NCBI GenBank assembly: GCA_947465765.1
Contig: CANIAP010000008.1
Span: forward strand, 1 to 64,000
Length of the DNA stretch: 64,000 nucleotides
Direction: 5' to 3'
Source of the DNA: a bacterium
Lineage (GTDB): Bacteria; Margulisbacteria; Marinamargulisbacteria; SXXA01
In this document: positions 1 to 9,221 of the stretch, piece by piece
How the letters are laid out: every line of letters starts with the position of its first letter
Position numbering within the stretch: position 1 is the first letter of the stretch
Translations under genes and position numbers: made by a program
The notes under the pieces: model-generated
Told to the model about the DNA's origin: nothing
Databases searched by the model: none
What the model saw: only the letters and a program-made list of their open reading frames with translations

Positions 1-1592
1 ATATGAACACCGGCGGCCACTAGGGGTTGGAGATTAGCCGGGTCAAGGGAGAGATTACAAAGCGCTCCGGCAGCCCATTCTTTCGCCAAAGGAGTGGCGT
101 GCAGATCAACGAGAAGCCTACTCAATTGATGATGAACACCGGATGCCACTAGGCGTTGGTGATTAGCCGGGTCAGCGGAGAGATGACAAAGCGCTCCGGC
201 AGCATTTTGTTTCGCCTCAGCAGTGGCCTGTGGATCAATGAGAAGTGCACTTAATGGATTATGAACACCGGCGGCCACTAGGGGTTGGCGATTAGCTGGG
301 TCAAGGGAGAGATTCAAAAGCGCTCCGGCAGCATATTGTTTCGCCGCAGCAGTGGCGTGCCGATCTTCGAGAAGTGCACCCAATTGAATATGAACACCTG
401 CATCAACTATGGGTTGGCGATTAGCCGGGTCAAGAGAGAGACCCCCAAGCGCTAAGGCAGCATATTCTCTCGCCCTAGCAGTGGCCTGCGGATCACTGAG
501 AATTGCACTTAATGAATTATGAACACCGGCGTCCATTAGGGATTGCCAATTAGCCGGGTCAAGGGAGAGATCACAAAGCGCTACGCCAGCATATTGTCTC
601 GCCTCAGGAGTGGCATCCTGATCACTGAGAAGTGCACTCAATGGAATATGAACATCGTCTGCCACTAGGCGTTGGTGATTAGCCGGGTCAAGGGAGAGAT
701 TGTAAAGCGCTCCGGCAGCAGCTTCTTTCGCCTCAGGAGTGGCCAGCTGATTAATGAGAAGTGCATTCAATGGATTATGAACACCGGCGGCCACTAGGGG
801 TTGGCGATTAGCTGGGTCAGCGGAGAGATTACGAAGCGCTCCGGCAGCCCATTCTTTCGCCAAAGGAGTGGCCTGCGGATCAATGAGAAGTGCACTTAAT
901 TGATTATGAACACCGGCGGCCACTAGGCCTTGGCGATTAGCCGGGTCAAAGGAGAGATTACAAAGCGCTCCGGCAGCCCATTGTTTCGCCAAAGGAGTGG
1001 CCAGCGGATCCCTGAGAAGTGCCCTTAATGGAGTATGAACACCGGCCTCCATTAGGGTTGGGTGATTAGCCAGGTCACCGAAGAGATGATAAAGCGCTCC
1101 GGCAGCCCATTCTTTCGCCAAAGGAGTGGCCTGCGGATCAATGAGAAGTGCACTTAATGGATGATGAACACCGGCGGCCACTAGGGGTTGGCGATTAGCC
1201 GGGTTTTGTAAGAGATAGACTATTGTTATGGGCGATATTGGGATAGCTTGAAGCTGGTCTCTTGTACGGCTCGGCGGTGTCGGCAACAACCGCATCGTGA
1301 CTTTATCGCTACCATAGCCTAGGTCACGGACAGAACGTTCCAACGTTTCTATAATGCCTCGAAAGTCTGCGTCACTAGCCGGTATAGCAGTGCTGATACG
1401 GACATAGGGCCTTCGAAAATCGTCCAAAAAAGCGTTCATATCCGTGCTGACTACTTTATTTACACAAAGCAACTTAAGCACACTGTCTACATCAAGAAAT
1501 GGAAAACACCCCGACATTAAATCTTGGGGAAAAAGAGTCTCAGGGATCTTTTTTGGTTGCTGTTCACTACGCAAGCTGATCATTTTATGCAA
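1..1592 (-). CDS. F-box-like domain plus armadillo-type repeat protein (3' end outside window)
   Basis: No function is assigned; it looks like a protein-interaction scaffold. The open frame runs from a TTG at 1592 to the window edge without a stop (530 codons seen). TTG is preferred because AGGAG (1600-1604) lies 7 nt upstream; the in-frame ATG at 1583 would be 16 nt away. Residues about 17-55 resemble an F-box (Pro-x-x-Leu, FPFLDVDSVLKLLCVNK). A linker of about 85 residues follows, then at least nine 43-residue units with the armadillo signature GALCNLSLDPANRQPLV followed by AAGVH and PLSALLIDP. There is no signal peptide and no membrane segment in the visible part. F-box domains normally bind Skp1 in eukaryotic ubiquitin ligases and are rare in bacteria, where they occur in host-directed effectors. 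The repeats are clear; the F-box call is moderate. Confidence 0.8.
   Translation of the reverse strand, partial: MHKMISLRSEQQPKKIPETLFPQDLMSGCFPFLDVDSVLKLLCVNKVVSTDMNAFLDDFRRPYVRISTAIPASDADFRGIIETLERSVRDLGYGSDKVTMRLLPTPPSRTRDQLQAIPISPITIVYLLQNPANRQPLVAAGVHHPLSALLIDPQATPLAKEWAAGALYHLFGDLANHPTLMEAGVHTPLRALLRDPLATPLAKQWAAGALCNLSFDPANRQGLVAAGVHNQLSALLIDPQATPLAKEWAAGALRNLSADPANRQPLVAAGVHNPLNALLINQLATPEAKEAAAGALYNLSLDPANHQRLVADDVHIPLSALLSDQDATPEARQYAGVALCDLSLDPANWQSLMDAGVHNSLSAILSDPQATARAREYAALALGGLSLDPANRQPIVDAGVHIQLGALLEDRHATAAAKQYAAGALLNLSLDPANRQPLVAAGVHNPLSALLIDPQATAEAKQNAAGALCHLSADPANHQRLVASGVHHQLSRLLVDLHATPLAKEWAAGALCNLSLDPANLQPLVAAGVH
4..1208 (-). repeat. Tandem 129-bp coding repeats (armadillo units), exact period
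   Basis: The landmark TGAACA recurs at 4, 133, 262, 391, 520, 649, 778, 907, 1036 and 1165, always exactly 129 bp apart, giving nine complete units plus partial ones at both ends. No indel breaks the period, so the reading frame is kept throughout. Units differ by scattered substitutions and by swapped blocks (for example the TPLAKEWAAG, TPEAKEAAAG and TAAAKQYAAG variants), as expected from recent duplication with recombination between units. The array continues past the left edge. Confidence 0.95.
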
Positions 1593-1599
1593 AGTAGTT

Positions 1600-1604
1600 C
1601 TCCT
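1600..1604 (-). promoter_or_regulatory. Ribosome binding site deciding a TTG start
   Basis: AGGAG on the minus strand sits 7 nt before the TTG at 1592 and 16 nt before the ATG at 1583. The spacing favours TTG as the start of the F-box/armadillo gene. Confidence 0.6.
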
Positions 1605-1972
1605 AAAAAAATATGATGGAGCGGCTTACTCTGTTATCGGAAATAACCAAAAAACAATTTCATGTTTTTTTTGGTTAAGCACTAATATTTCTGTAAAAGT
1701 GATTCAACAGGGTCGAAAAGTCAGAGCCAGAACAAATCGCCGTACCAATGGATTGAGGGTAACCGATCCACGACGCCCGTAAATTGGGCCCTGGCGACCG
1801 TCACTTTCAAACGCCGAGTGTCGAGAATAGATGACGCTTGCGCCGATTCAATAGATAAAATTCTGGAGACATCCGTTGCTGTGATAACCCCTTGGTGGGT
1901 GATGCAAATTTCGTTCTGAGCTTGGCTTAAATAGGGGGGCGGTGCTGTGTCGCAGCGCTGGAGATAGTCGTA
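1605..1972. other. Gene-free stretch holding an in-frame extension after a stop
   Basis: No gene with its own start codon is visible here. On the minus strand the frame of the upstream 622-aa gene stays open for 83 codons past its TAA (1973-1975), down to a TGA at 1721-1723. The hypothetical extension has ordinary protein-like composition (for example ITATDVSRILSIESAQASS) and contains no ATG. It may be a lost C-terminal part of the gene, a readthrough extension or chance. The remainder holds the A/T-rich inverted repeat and the leader of the armadillo gene. Confidence 0.4.
1644..1677. other. A/T-rich inverted repeat upstream of the armadillo gene
   Basis: TAACCAAAAAAC (1644-1655) pairs with GTTTTTTTTGGTTA (1664-1677) over an 8-nt loop, with two extra T bases in the right arm. 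It lies in the leader of the F-box/armadillo gene, about 40 nt before its ribosome binding site. The stem is weak and AT-rich. It could be an operator-like site or a weak attenuator; the sequence does not decide. I see no convincing -35/-10 pair around it. Confidence 0.4.
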
Positions 1973-3841
1973 TTACTCTTTGACTCGGTATGTCTCCGAA
2001 ACACTCATGCCTAAATAAAACAAGAGTAACAGCGTCAATATGGTGGCCTTATTTGTTAAAGCAAGATATAAGAGCATATTACCGCCAACTTCAGCCCACG
2101 CGCTACCGCCATTAATGACTCTCATGGAGCCTTCAATTTGCCTTTGTAGAGTTTCAGCTAAATGATCAGGGATATTTTTCCTGCCATCCTTTAAGGCTTG
2201 GCAGTACCTCAGAATGTACTGTTGTTTAACCGCTTTAGGGCTGAAAAGAGCTGTCATTTTTACCGTATGAGAAAAAATGGTCGTGTCTGCAATATAATCA
2301 GGAAACCCTGTCGCCAATCTGACAATCTGTTCACATTTTTGTCGGTCTGTTTTTTTGTTACTGCCCCAATGGTCAAATAATTTGGGCATCGTCCAAACGG
2401 TGATCCTTGCTGGGGTGTTGCCCCAAATATCAAGGGCTTTATCGTTAATAATCGCTGCTGGTACGGACCCTTTGCTCTGGACAAATGCATCAGCAACCCA
2501 TTTGGATCCTGTCAACGAAACAAAGTCAATGATATCGGGATACATTCTTTGAATGTAGTCAAACCCTGCGGCTTGGGTGATTCCCAACACTGAGAGTTCT
2601 GTAACAGGCATTTGCGCTAAGGCCACGGCCATGCGTTTTGGAAGTTCGTCCACAGTTGGAATAGACGGTCGAAATTGAATCGTTTGGGTATCCAGAAGTG
2701 CATGAAAAACGATAGCCGGCATCAGTGTGTTGACTTGAGACTCATCTAAGCTTTCGCCATCCGCCACACCTACTGTTTGAAAATAGGTTTGAAACACGGG
2801 CTTCTCCTGCAAATGAGCACCAAAATAGGCGCTGGCTGATGTCGTGTCTTGGGAAACGACAGAGGCGATCTCTGAATAAGATAGGGCCCTTTTTACTGTG
2901 GAAACCAATGTTTTTCTAAAGACTGGGAGGGTCATAATAGATTCGCAGACAGAGCGGAGCCCATACTTATCTTTTGATTCAGGCTTATTCATCAATTCAG
3001 CGCCTAAAATTTGATAGGCCTTAAAAACAGTATGGTGATCCAAGGCCAGGTTATCTTGGCGTATAAACTCTTTCAAAACGGTTTGAACCGCTGATTCTAC
3101 TAGGCTGCTGGCCAAACGGCATTGGACTTGGGTCTCAAAAGGAAGTTCGGCGCTAGACAGTTCGCTCGCAATATCAAACTGTAGGCTTTTATATTCTTTG
3201 ACCAACTGGGTTTCACAGGCCACCATTTCATTTAGTTTTTTGGCCAATAGCTCAAGCCAAGGGCTCACCTTGGCTGCTTCCTTATCTTTTAAATACCTGC
3301 CTATCCGAAGTACGCCTTGTTTATGGGTGTTTTCATACTCAATAAGAACCCTACTCTTCCACCCACTGCTATCCTGATCTTTGGCCATATATTTTGAAAG
3401 CCGGGCCGGACTTTTCTCTTCAAACAATCGGTTTAATGCGCTTAAAAAACCTTCGCCCTGAGGATGACCCAAAATTTCGGCGACCGCAGTTTGCACCTTG
3501 TTTTCATCGATTAAAGTAATCTCAAACGGAAAACGCACTAAGGGGTAAGCCACGTTTAAAAATGCATCGCGCCCTCTAAAGGCGTCGCAAGTTCTATCAT
3601 CCAGGGGCTGATGATTAAGTAAATCCGCCATAAAAGACAGCACTGGGTCTAAATCACGGGGGGTATCCCTATGGGTGGTGAGGTACGTATCGAATTCAGT
3701 TGCGATGCGGGTGAGTCTATCGATTAAGGAGGGCGTCATTGTTGAGCTTAAAACCACGTCGCTAATTAGGGTACGGACGCTTATTTTTAACTGATCGGAA
3801 GTGCAAAGCGGGGTCTTCGTGGTAGCGATTATTTTTTTCAT
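1973..3841 (-). CDS. Unknown 622-aa protein with C-terminal membrane anchor
   Basis: I do not recognise this protein. The start ATG at 3841 is supported by AAGGA 6 nt upstream. It has no signal peptide. Most of the sequence looks alpha-helical and globular, without catalytic motifs I can name. Near the C-terminus (about residues 588-612) a hydrophobic run, ATILTLLLLFYLGM, precedes a short charged tail, so it may be tail-anchored in the inner membrane with the bulk in the cytoplasm. It is transcribed in the same direction as the F-box/armadillo gene and may share a transcript across the 380-bp gap. The 230-bp spacer upstream is AT-rich and divergent from the next gene, and probably carries promoters for both. 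After the TAA the frame stays open for another 83 codons. Confidence 0.75.
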   Translation of the reverse strand: MKKIIATTKTPLCTSDQLKISVRTLISDVVLSSTMTPSLIDRLTRIATEFDTYLTTHRDTPRDLDPVLSFMADLLNHQPLDDRTCDAFRGRDAFLNVAYPLVRFPFEITLIDENKVQTAVAEILGHPQGEGFLSALNRLFEEKSPARLSKYMAKDQDSSGWKSRVLIEYENTHKQGVLRIGRYLKDKEAAKVSPWLELLAKKLNEMVACETQLVKEYKSLQFDIASELSSAELPFETQVQCRLASSLVESAVQTVLKEFIRQDNLALDHHTVFKAYQILGAELMNKPESKDKYGLRSVCESIMTLPVFRKTLVSTVKRALSYSEIASVVSQDTTSASAYFGAHLQEKPVFQTYFQTVGVADGESLDESQVNTLMPAIVFHALLDTQTIQFRPSIPTVDELPKRMAVALAQMPVTELSVLGITQAAGFDYIQRMYPDIIDFVSLTGSKWVADAFVQSKGSVPAAIINDKALDIWGNTPARITVWTMPKLFDHWGSNKKTDRQKCEQIVRLATGFPDYIADTTIFSHTVKMTALFSPKAVKQQYILRYCQALKDGRKNIPDHLAETLQRQIEGSMRVINGGSAWAEVGGNMLLYLALTNKATILTLLLLFYLGMSVSETYRVKE

Positions 3842-4071
3842 AAAAAATCCTTAGTGGAGGTAGCCCAAGATTAGGGTGTTTCTAGCAGAATCGCTTAGTT
3901 ATCGTGCAATAGAAGAAAAAAATTTCAAAGTATAAAAAAAGAGGGGAGTTCAATAGTTACACCACATGTAATTTATGTTAATCTTAAAAATATTAAAAAC
4001 CATGGATTTCCTATTTTGGAGAATCACCTCAATCTCGGGCAACACGCCTCAGTACGCATCCTGACCACACG

Positions 4072-5400
4072 GTGCATGTCGATCACATTAAAACCACGCT
4101 TCGTATCAAGGGTCGTCCTGCGGCCACCATTTTTTCCCATTTACTCCAAACCGGATTATGGGACGACAATGCGTTAACCCACATTATCCAATTCCAAGCC
4201 GATCGAATTGGCCAATACCCCACCTTTGAATCCGCGATTCCTGCGTACATTGCCTATCGAGACAACCTAACACCCGTCACTAAGGCGTGGGTATCCCTCG
4301 TTGTTGGAGCACTTCCGTTGGCCCCAATACAGCCCCAATTCGAAACCGATCTTTATGAGTGGATTCGGTTAGCCACAGGCGCGCATGGCGTGTCCCAAAC
4401 TAACCTCCCTCTATTTCTTGAGAGGTACGAGATCGGACTAAAGGAGTCATTACATGCCGCCGGCACAATGGGGAGATTCGGCACCGACGACAGCCCCTTA
4501 CTGAACCGACTTATTCCGCTCATTATCCGTGCGTTTAGTGAGGCTCGCCCAGATTGGAAATCGCTCCAGACTGCCCCATCGATAGACACCGCAGTTCAAG
4601 ACCGTGACACCCACCTCAGCCACCAAAAAACAAGGTTACTGGCCGATTGGGAGATATTGATCGCCCAATTGATCAAATACACCGCCTGGAGTGACGCCGA
4701 AGCCCGGGAGTTTGTCCTTCGATACCCCACCGACTTCAATCCTAAAGGCGGGGTAAAGTTCAATCTCGGCTCAAACAAACTAACCCACACTGATTTCGAT
4801 AAATTTCTGATCAATCATGTGGAGAAAGGAATCATTGATTCGTTGATGCCCAATGCCTACATCAAACCGATAATCGAGGCGTGGCGAGAAGTCCGAAATA
4901 AAAACTGCCAGCCACTTCAACGCGCGCAGTTGATCGACGCCTCAATTTACGGACATTTAGAAGTGCGCGCCGGCATGTATCAAGCAGCGGGACTACCCTC
5001 CAACGAATGGGCTTACGCAGAAAAGTGGATCAACACCCAGCATTTCTTCACCCTGCCCCCTTGGAATTCACGCGCTTGGATCATGAGGGACCCCCAGTTC
5101 GTGCCAACCCAAGCCCTTGTCAAGAAAGGAATTGATGAGGCTATTCTCAACCGGATCCCCGTCTTAAGGGACTTATTGCCCAGTTGGAGAGAAAAAGAAC
5201 CCAATCGATCAATCCAAGTATTAGCCGATCGATTCACAAGTCTCCGCGATGTCGGACTGATCATCAATCCAGGGGTATTCGCGGCACGCGATCACCCCAG
5301 ATTCGCTCCCTCATTCCCTCAACTATTTCCCCAAACAATCGAAACACCTCCCCGGCCCCAGCATCGATCCCCAAGATCCTCGATAAAACGGTGCCGATAG
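4072..5400 (+). pseudogene. N-terminal part of a broken large unknown gene
   Basis: This open frame gives 442 aa from a GTG at 4072, the only usable start: the frame opens at 3997 and no ATG/GTG/TTG comes earlier. A purine-rich GGAG occurs at 4018-4021 but is too far from the GTG, so the true start may have been lost. The product looks cytoplasmic and helical, with no family I recognise. The last 30 or so residues become Pro/Ser/Arg-rich and unlike the rest, which suggests the real frame is left before the TAG at 5398. Protein-like coding continues without a start codon in another frame from about 5387, so this and the next entry probably form one gene of roughly 1150-1200 codons. Sequencing error and true decay are both possible. 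Confidence 0.6.
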
Positions 5401-7636
5401 TCCCCCCCCTTATGTCACCCAAAAAAAGAGTGGACACTATCTTCCGCTTCCCACAAACATTCCAGAATGGTTCAAACTCATTAACCCGATACTCGATAGT
5501 GGAAAATCCGTCGACGATGTACGTCGCGTTTTATTTGTATTTCCTGAATTTACACCCCACGCTGACGATTGCACTCAGCTGAACGCCCTCCACCAAAAAA
5601 TTGAGGCCCAAAGTGGGGACTCTTGGCCACCCGAAAGAGTCGCTGCGGTCGGCCCGGTGTTTCATGACCTTATCCAAGAGGCCGCTATCGCAGAATCGAC
5701 AGTGCTGACCTATATCATTGAGTTGGGTCCGGAAACCCACGCATTCGAACATCAAATTGCGACTGTCGTTAAGGGAGTTCCGATTGGCCCAGCCCGAATG
5801 ATTACATTTATCGCCCACTACCGGCGCCTGACAGACCCCACCTCCCCGGCTATAGAAACGATTAAACATCGGGCCACGGAATATTTTCGACTCCATTTTT
5901 CGATCCAAGAAATCGCCAAATTCGAAAAACAACTGCCCAGCGACTTATCAAAGGCCGAGACTCAGGAACTGATCCGACGCATGTTCTTTAATCGATTTCC
6001 CCCATTGCTCATCGACGGGATGGAGGCTTGTTATTACTCATTAATAGGGGCCCGCGCCATTTCCGAAATCGCCACCCCTGAATATCGCGCGGCAGAAATT
6101 ACGTTGCGACACGCCAGAGACGCTAGATATTCTGAAAAACGGCTCCCTGAAACATGGGCCGCCGCCATCGAAGCCACGATCCGTCAAAATTATCCGACCC
6201 CATACGCAATCGCCGATGACGTTCTGGATCACTATATTGAAACACTTGCCCAGTTGGTAGACAGCGACAGAACGATACTTGGGGGAATCTTGGATCGCCT
6301 TGATATTCCGCACGACCCCATTGAGGAGATACGAGATAGGGTTCGAATGATAGCGGAAGCTACACCAATCGAGATGGCCCCACCCTCAGTCCACGGAAAC
6401 AGACCCCTGCTCTCCGTCAACCAACGCCTCGGACGCATTTTTTCCAGTGAAACGACGATCAAGAATCTGGCATCCAGCCCAGTAACGGCTTCGCCAGAAG
6501 ACTATTTGAGATCGATTTCCAATCGCGTTCCCACGGCATTTACACAGGCGCTTTCGGGCTACATTCAACACTATTCCGACCATCACCAGTCCATCTTTCG
6601 TGGCCTGGGGATACACCCAGAGGACTTTAGTCTCCTTCAGGAAACACTCCAAATAGGCACTCCGGACTCCGAAATCCGACGTGATATCGACCGAAGCCTG
6701 ATTAGCGGATTGGCGAAAAAGCGGTGGGAATGGTATGCCTCCTTGCAGATAAACCCTGCCGTTTGGGACATCAACATCCGGACGTTCCCCCAACAACCCG
6801 GTGAATCAAAAACCAATCACACCCGCCGATTTTTAGGCGTCGTAAGATCGAAACTGGACGCAACAACACGATTAGCCATCTATCAACAAAAAGGGTTCCA
6901 TCAAGGACAAGTAGAGGCCATTGAACGCATTGGCAACCAGCATTTTGCAGACCTTATGCAATCTGACCCAAAAACAGCAGTGTCGCGAGCAATTGATATC
7001 TTTTCCGCACCTGATCGCATGGCAACGTATCAGAAACTCGGTTACCGAGGAGGCACCGTGCAGTGGGTCGAGCGAATTTACGCCGAACTTCCCGATACCT
7101 ACCCCACCCATAAAGAGAAATTCGAAGCGGCACTGGCAGATCGGTCTAGAAAGGATGCTGAACACATCCGTATTCTCGAGGCAGCCGCAGCCCATCAATC
7201 AAGGATTGCCAAGGCGGAAACAGTCCGTCAAATAAGGATTTACGAGGGGGAAGTCGCCGCTTATCGTTATTTAGGCATTGAGGAAAGGGACATTCCAATA
7301 ATCCGAGCCCGTTGGCCGGGACTATCCGACGAGGCCAGGATTGAAAAATATATTGGATATCAGGATAGGTGTTACCAGTATAGATTAAACAGTATCCCAG
7401 AATCCGAGCATTTAAAATTCGATACGACTCACTGGAAGGAAGGGATGACTGGAAAAGCCACGATTGAGGTGTATAAAACTGAATTAAAATTGCAGAAGAT
7501 CAGGGAGGCAGAGAAGGCAGAGGCCGCAAGGAAACAGGAGGCGGACAGACCGGCCAGGGAGGCCAGGGAGAAGGCAGCATACGAGCGGAGAAAGCGGGAG
7601 GAGAGGGATGAGAGGGTGAAGGCGGGAGGGCCTTAA
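5387..7636 (+). pseudogene. C-terminal part of the broken large unknown gene
   Basis: The frame is open from just after a TAA at 5384-5386 to the TAA at 7636. The first 90 codons are protein-like (for example IPEWFKLINPILDSGKSVDD) but contain no ATG/GTG/TTG; the first possible start is GTG at 5657, with no Shine-Dalgarno. Read from 5657 it gives 659 aa. The protein is helical and contains loosely repeated segments of about 45-50 residues (KGFHQGQVEAIERI, LGYRGGTVQWVERI, LGIEERDIPIIRARW), then a highly charged, probably coiled-coil tail rich in Glu, Arg, Lys and Ala. No family is recognised. Runs of eight C (5402-5409) and seven A (5421-5427) near the junction are obvious places for indels. 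It converges on the next operon and ends just before a strong hairpin. Confidence 0.6.
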
Positions 7637-7669
7637 CCCACAAGACTATCCACCCCCAAATTAGACCCC

Positions 7670-7757
7670 AAAAAGTCCGAGATGTGCCATTTCTCGGGCT
7701 GCGCGGTGGTGCATACGCACCATAAGCAGCCCGAAAATTGTGCAGATCGGACTTTTT
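7670..7757. terminator. Large nested hairpin, probable bidirectional terminator
   Basis: The outer arms AAAAAGTCCGA (7670-7680) and TCGGACTTTTT (7747-7757) are perfect complements. Inside lies a second stem (CGGGCTGC / GCAGCCCG) and an inner GGTGC / GCACC stem around ATAC. On either strand the outer arm ends in a T run, so it could stop transcription from both sides. It lies exactly between convergent genes and includes the stop of the minus-strand operon (7756-7758). Confidence 0.8.
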
Positions 7758-8580
7758 ACGAGCGCCGGATTACGGAGCCGGTGCGAAAGCCGTACCACCC
7801 CGCTATTTGCTGAACCACCTGAGAATCCGGTCTCCCCTCAGGATCAATAACCTCCGACAACGGCGTAACCCGAACCCGTATAATCACCGGATTATCACCC
7901 CCCGCCAACGGATATTTTACAAACTCGGTATGGTCCACCAAAGTCACGTCTTTGACCTGTCGAATCAACGACGTCACCTGAGTTTCAAAATCCAGCTGCA
8001 TCGATAGTTTACGATCGGTAACTTCTGGATTGATAAAGGCAACCACGCTATAGCCCCGCTCAATCAGCCGCACAATATTGTGATACTGGGCATCCGTCCC
8101 CAAGTCATCCATCATTACCGGTTTGAGTTGTTTATAAAAATTGGGGGTATTAATCCACCGAATAAGCCGAAATTGGGCCAACGCTTTGGGAATGGGCATA
8201 ATCACCGGACAATCCAATGCTTGTAGCAAAAATGGGCCGTCCATAAAATGCGATCTCACCGCCAGAATCAACCGGCCTGTCGAAGACACCCCTAAATCCT
8301 GGGTGGTATAAAACGTGCATTCCCGGTGCGCAAAATACCACCGCCAAAATCGACCAATATAGGACCGCTGAGCATGCCAACGGGCCCCCGTCCGGCCCAC
8401 AGTAACCGCCATCATAACAGCCCAACGTAGCGCCCAAATCGGCCAGCCAGCGATCGCTCGGCTCCGAGAAACGAAGCGCCAAATAACTCGTTCCTTGCCT
8501 CCAAGTCCCAGAGCCACCCGCAACGAATATCGATATGAAGCCATGTAGAACGCAATTTTTTCGTCGATGCCAGAAATCAC
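7756..8580 (-). CDS. Unknown protein with degenerate PlsC-acyltransferase-like blocks
   Basis: This 274-aa protein is the last gene of the giant operon. Its GTG start overlaps the stop of the gene before it by 4 nt (GTGA). The first 90 residues are basic and rich in Trp/Arg with hydrophobic stretches (PIWALRWAVMMAVTVG), suggesting membrane association. The middle resembles the block order of lysophospholipid acyltransferases: VRSHFMDGPFLL where PlsC has NHxSxxD, then a region with KPVMMDD, then VVAFINPEVTDRK where PlsC has FPEGTRS. The HxxxxD catalytic spacing is not kept (His-x-x-Asp here), so activity is doubtful. The resemblance is seen by eye only and may be coincidental. The operon position suggests a membrane-side partner of the giant protein. 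Confidence 0.6.
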   Translation of the reverse strand: MISGIDEKIAFYMASYRYSLRVALGLGGKERVIWRFVSRSRAIAGWPIWALRWAVMMAVTVGRTGARWHAQRSYIGRFWRWYFAHRECTFYTTQDLGVSSTGRLILAVRSHFMDGPFLLQALDCPVIMPIPKALAQFRLIRWINTPNFYKQLKPVMMDDLGTDAQYHNIVRLIERGYSVVAFINPEVTDRKLSMQLDFETQVTSLIRQVKDVTLVDHTEFVKYPLAGGDNPVIIRVRVTPLSEVIDPEGRPDSQVVQQIAGWYGFRTGSVIRRS

Positions 8581-9221
8581 AATACGTTCCCTTGATCTTT
8601 TTTCATTACACTCGACACTATCGATTCCCGTTCTTTTCGGCGTTTCTCTGCATCCGCAATGTCTTTCGATTGAACCCCATCCGACGGGGTCGGCAGAGGG
8701 ACATCGGTCATCGGTGTTGGCACAGGCTGCGATGGAGCAACGGGATCCTTTTTTGGAACCATTTGATGTAGATCCGCTATTACAGGACTTGCCGGAGCCA
8801 CCTTGGGCTGCACCTGTGGGACCGCATAATCCACCTGGTGCACCGTCGCAGGACGGGAATCCAGCTTGATTTCTACCAAAGGCGCTGGCTTGCTCGGTGG
8901 GGATACAGTGGGTCGGGATTTAGTAACGGGATCGGGCGGTGTGACATGAACCGTGGGTGATGGCGTTTTTGCTACCGGAACCTTGGAGGTCTTGGGCAAG
9001 TCCGTCAGAGGAAACAGGCTGCCCATTTCAATATCTGGCGCAGGAATTGTTACCGGAAATTTTTGCTCTACCCGTGTGGCATGGACCGCCGCCCGAACCG
9101 GCCGCGCCACTTCCTGGACCAGTTTTTCAAAATACTCCGCCAACGCCTCGGGGTCTTTCCGAAAGCGTTCAAACATCTCTTTATCGATCTTGAATAAATC
9201 GTCAGGCTCGGGGTTCGGCAT
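8577..9221 (-). CDS. Pro-rich linker-type protein of the giant operon
   Basis: This 214-aa protein matches no family I know. Residues 1-60 look helical and charged (KEMFERFRKDPEALAEYFEK). Residues about 70-185 are a Pro/Val/Thr/Lys-rich, probably disordered stretch (for example SPTVHVTPPDPVTKSRPTV). A short charged helix (KDIADAEKRRKERESIV) ends the protein. There is no signal peptide or membrane segment. The ATG at 9221 lies 20 nt inside the preceding gene and the stop overlaps the next start by 4 nt, so it is translationally coupled on both sides. The architecture suits a flexible connector between two complex partners; this is inference. Confidence 0.7.
   Translation of the reverse strand: MPNPEPDDLFKIDKEMFERFRKDPEALAEYFEKLVQEVARPVRAAVHATRVEQKFPVTIPAPDIEMGSLFPLTDLPKTSKVPVAKTPSPTVHVTPPDPVTKSRPTVSPPSKPAPLVEIKLDSRPATVHQVDYAVPQVQPKVAPASPVIADLHQMVPKKDPVAPSQPVPTPMTDVPLPTPSDGVQSKDIADAEKRRKERESIVSSVMKKDQGNVL

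Noticed and set aside
4-1208. CRISPR array
   Set aside because: The regular period is 129 bp, the units are coding and there are no short identical repeats with unique spacers.
1444-1782. Plus-strand open frame of 112 codons opposite the armadillo gene start
   Set aside because: It runs through the leader and F-box region of a well-supported minus-strand gene, has no ribosome binding site and reads as low-quality protein.
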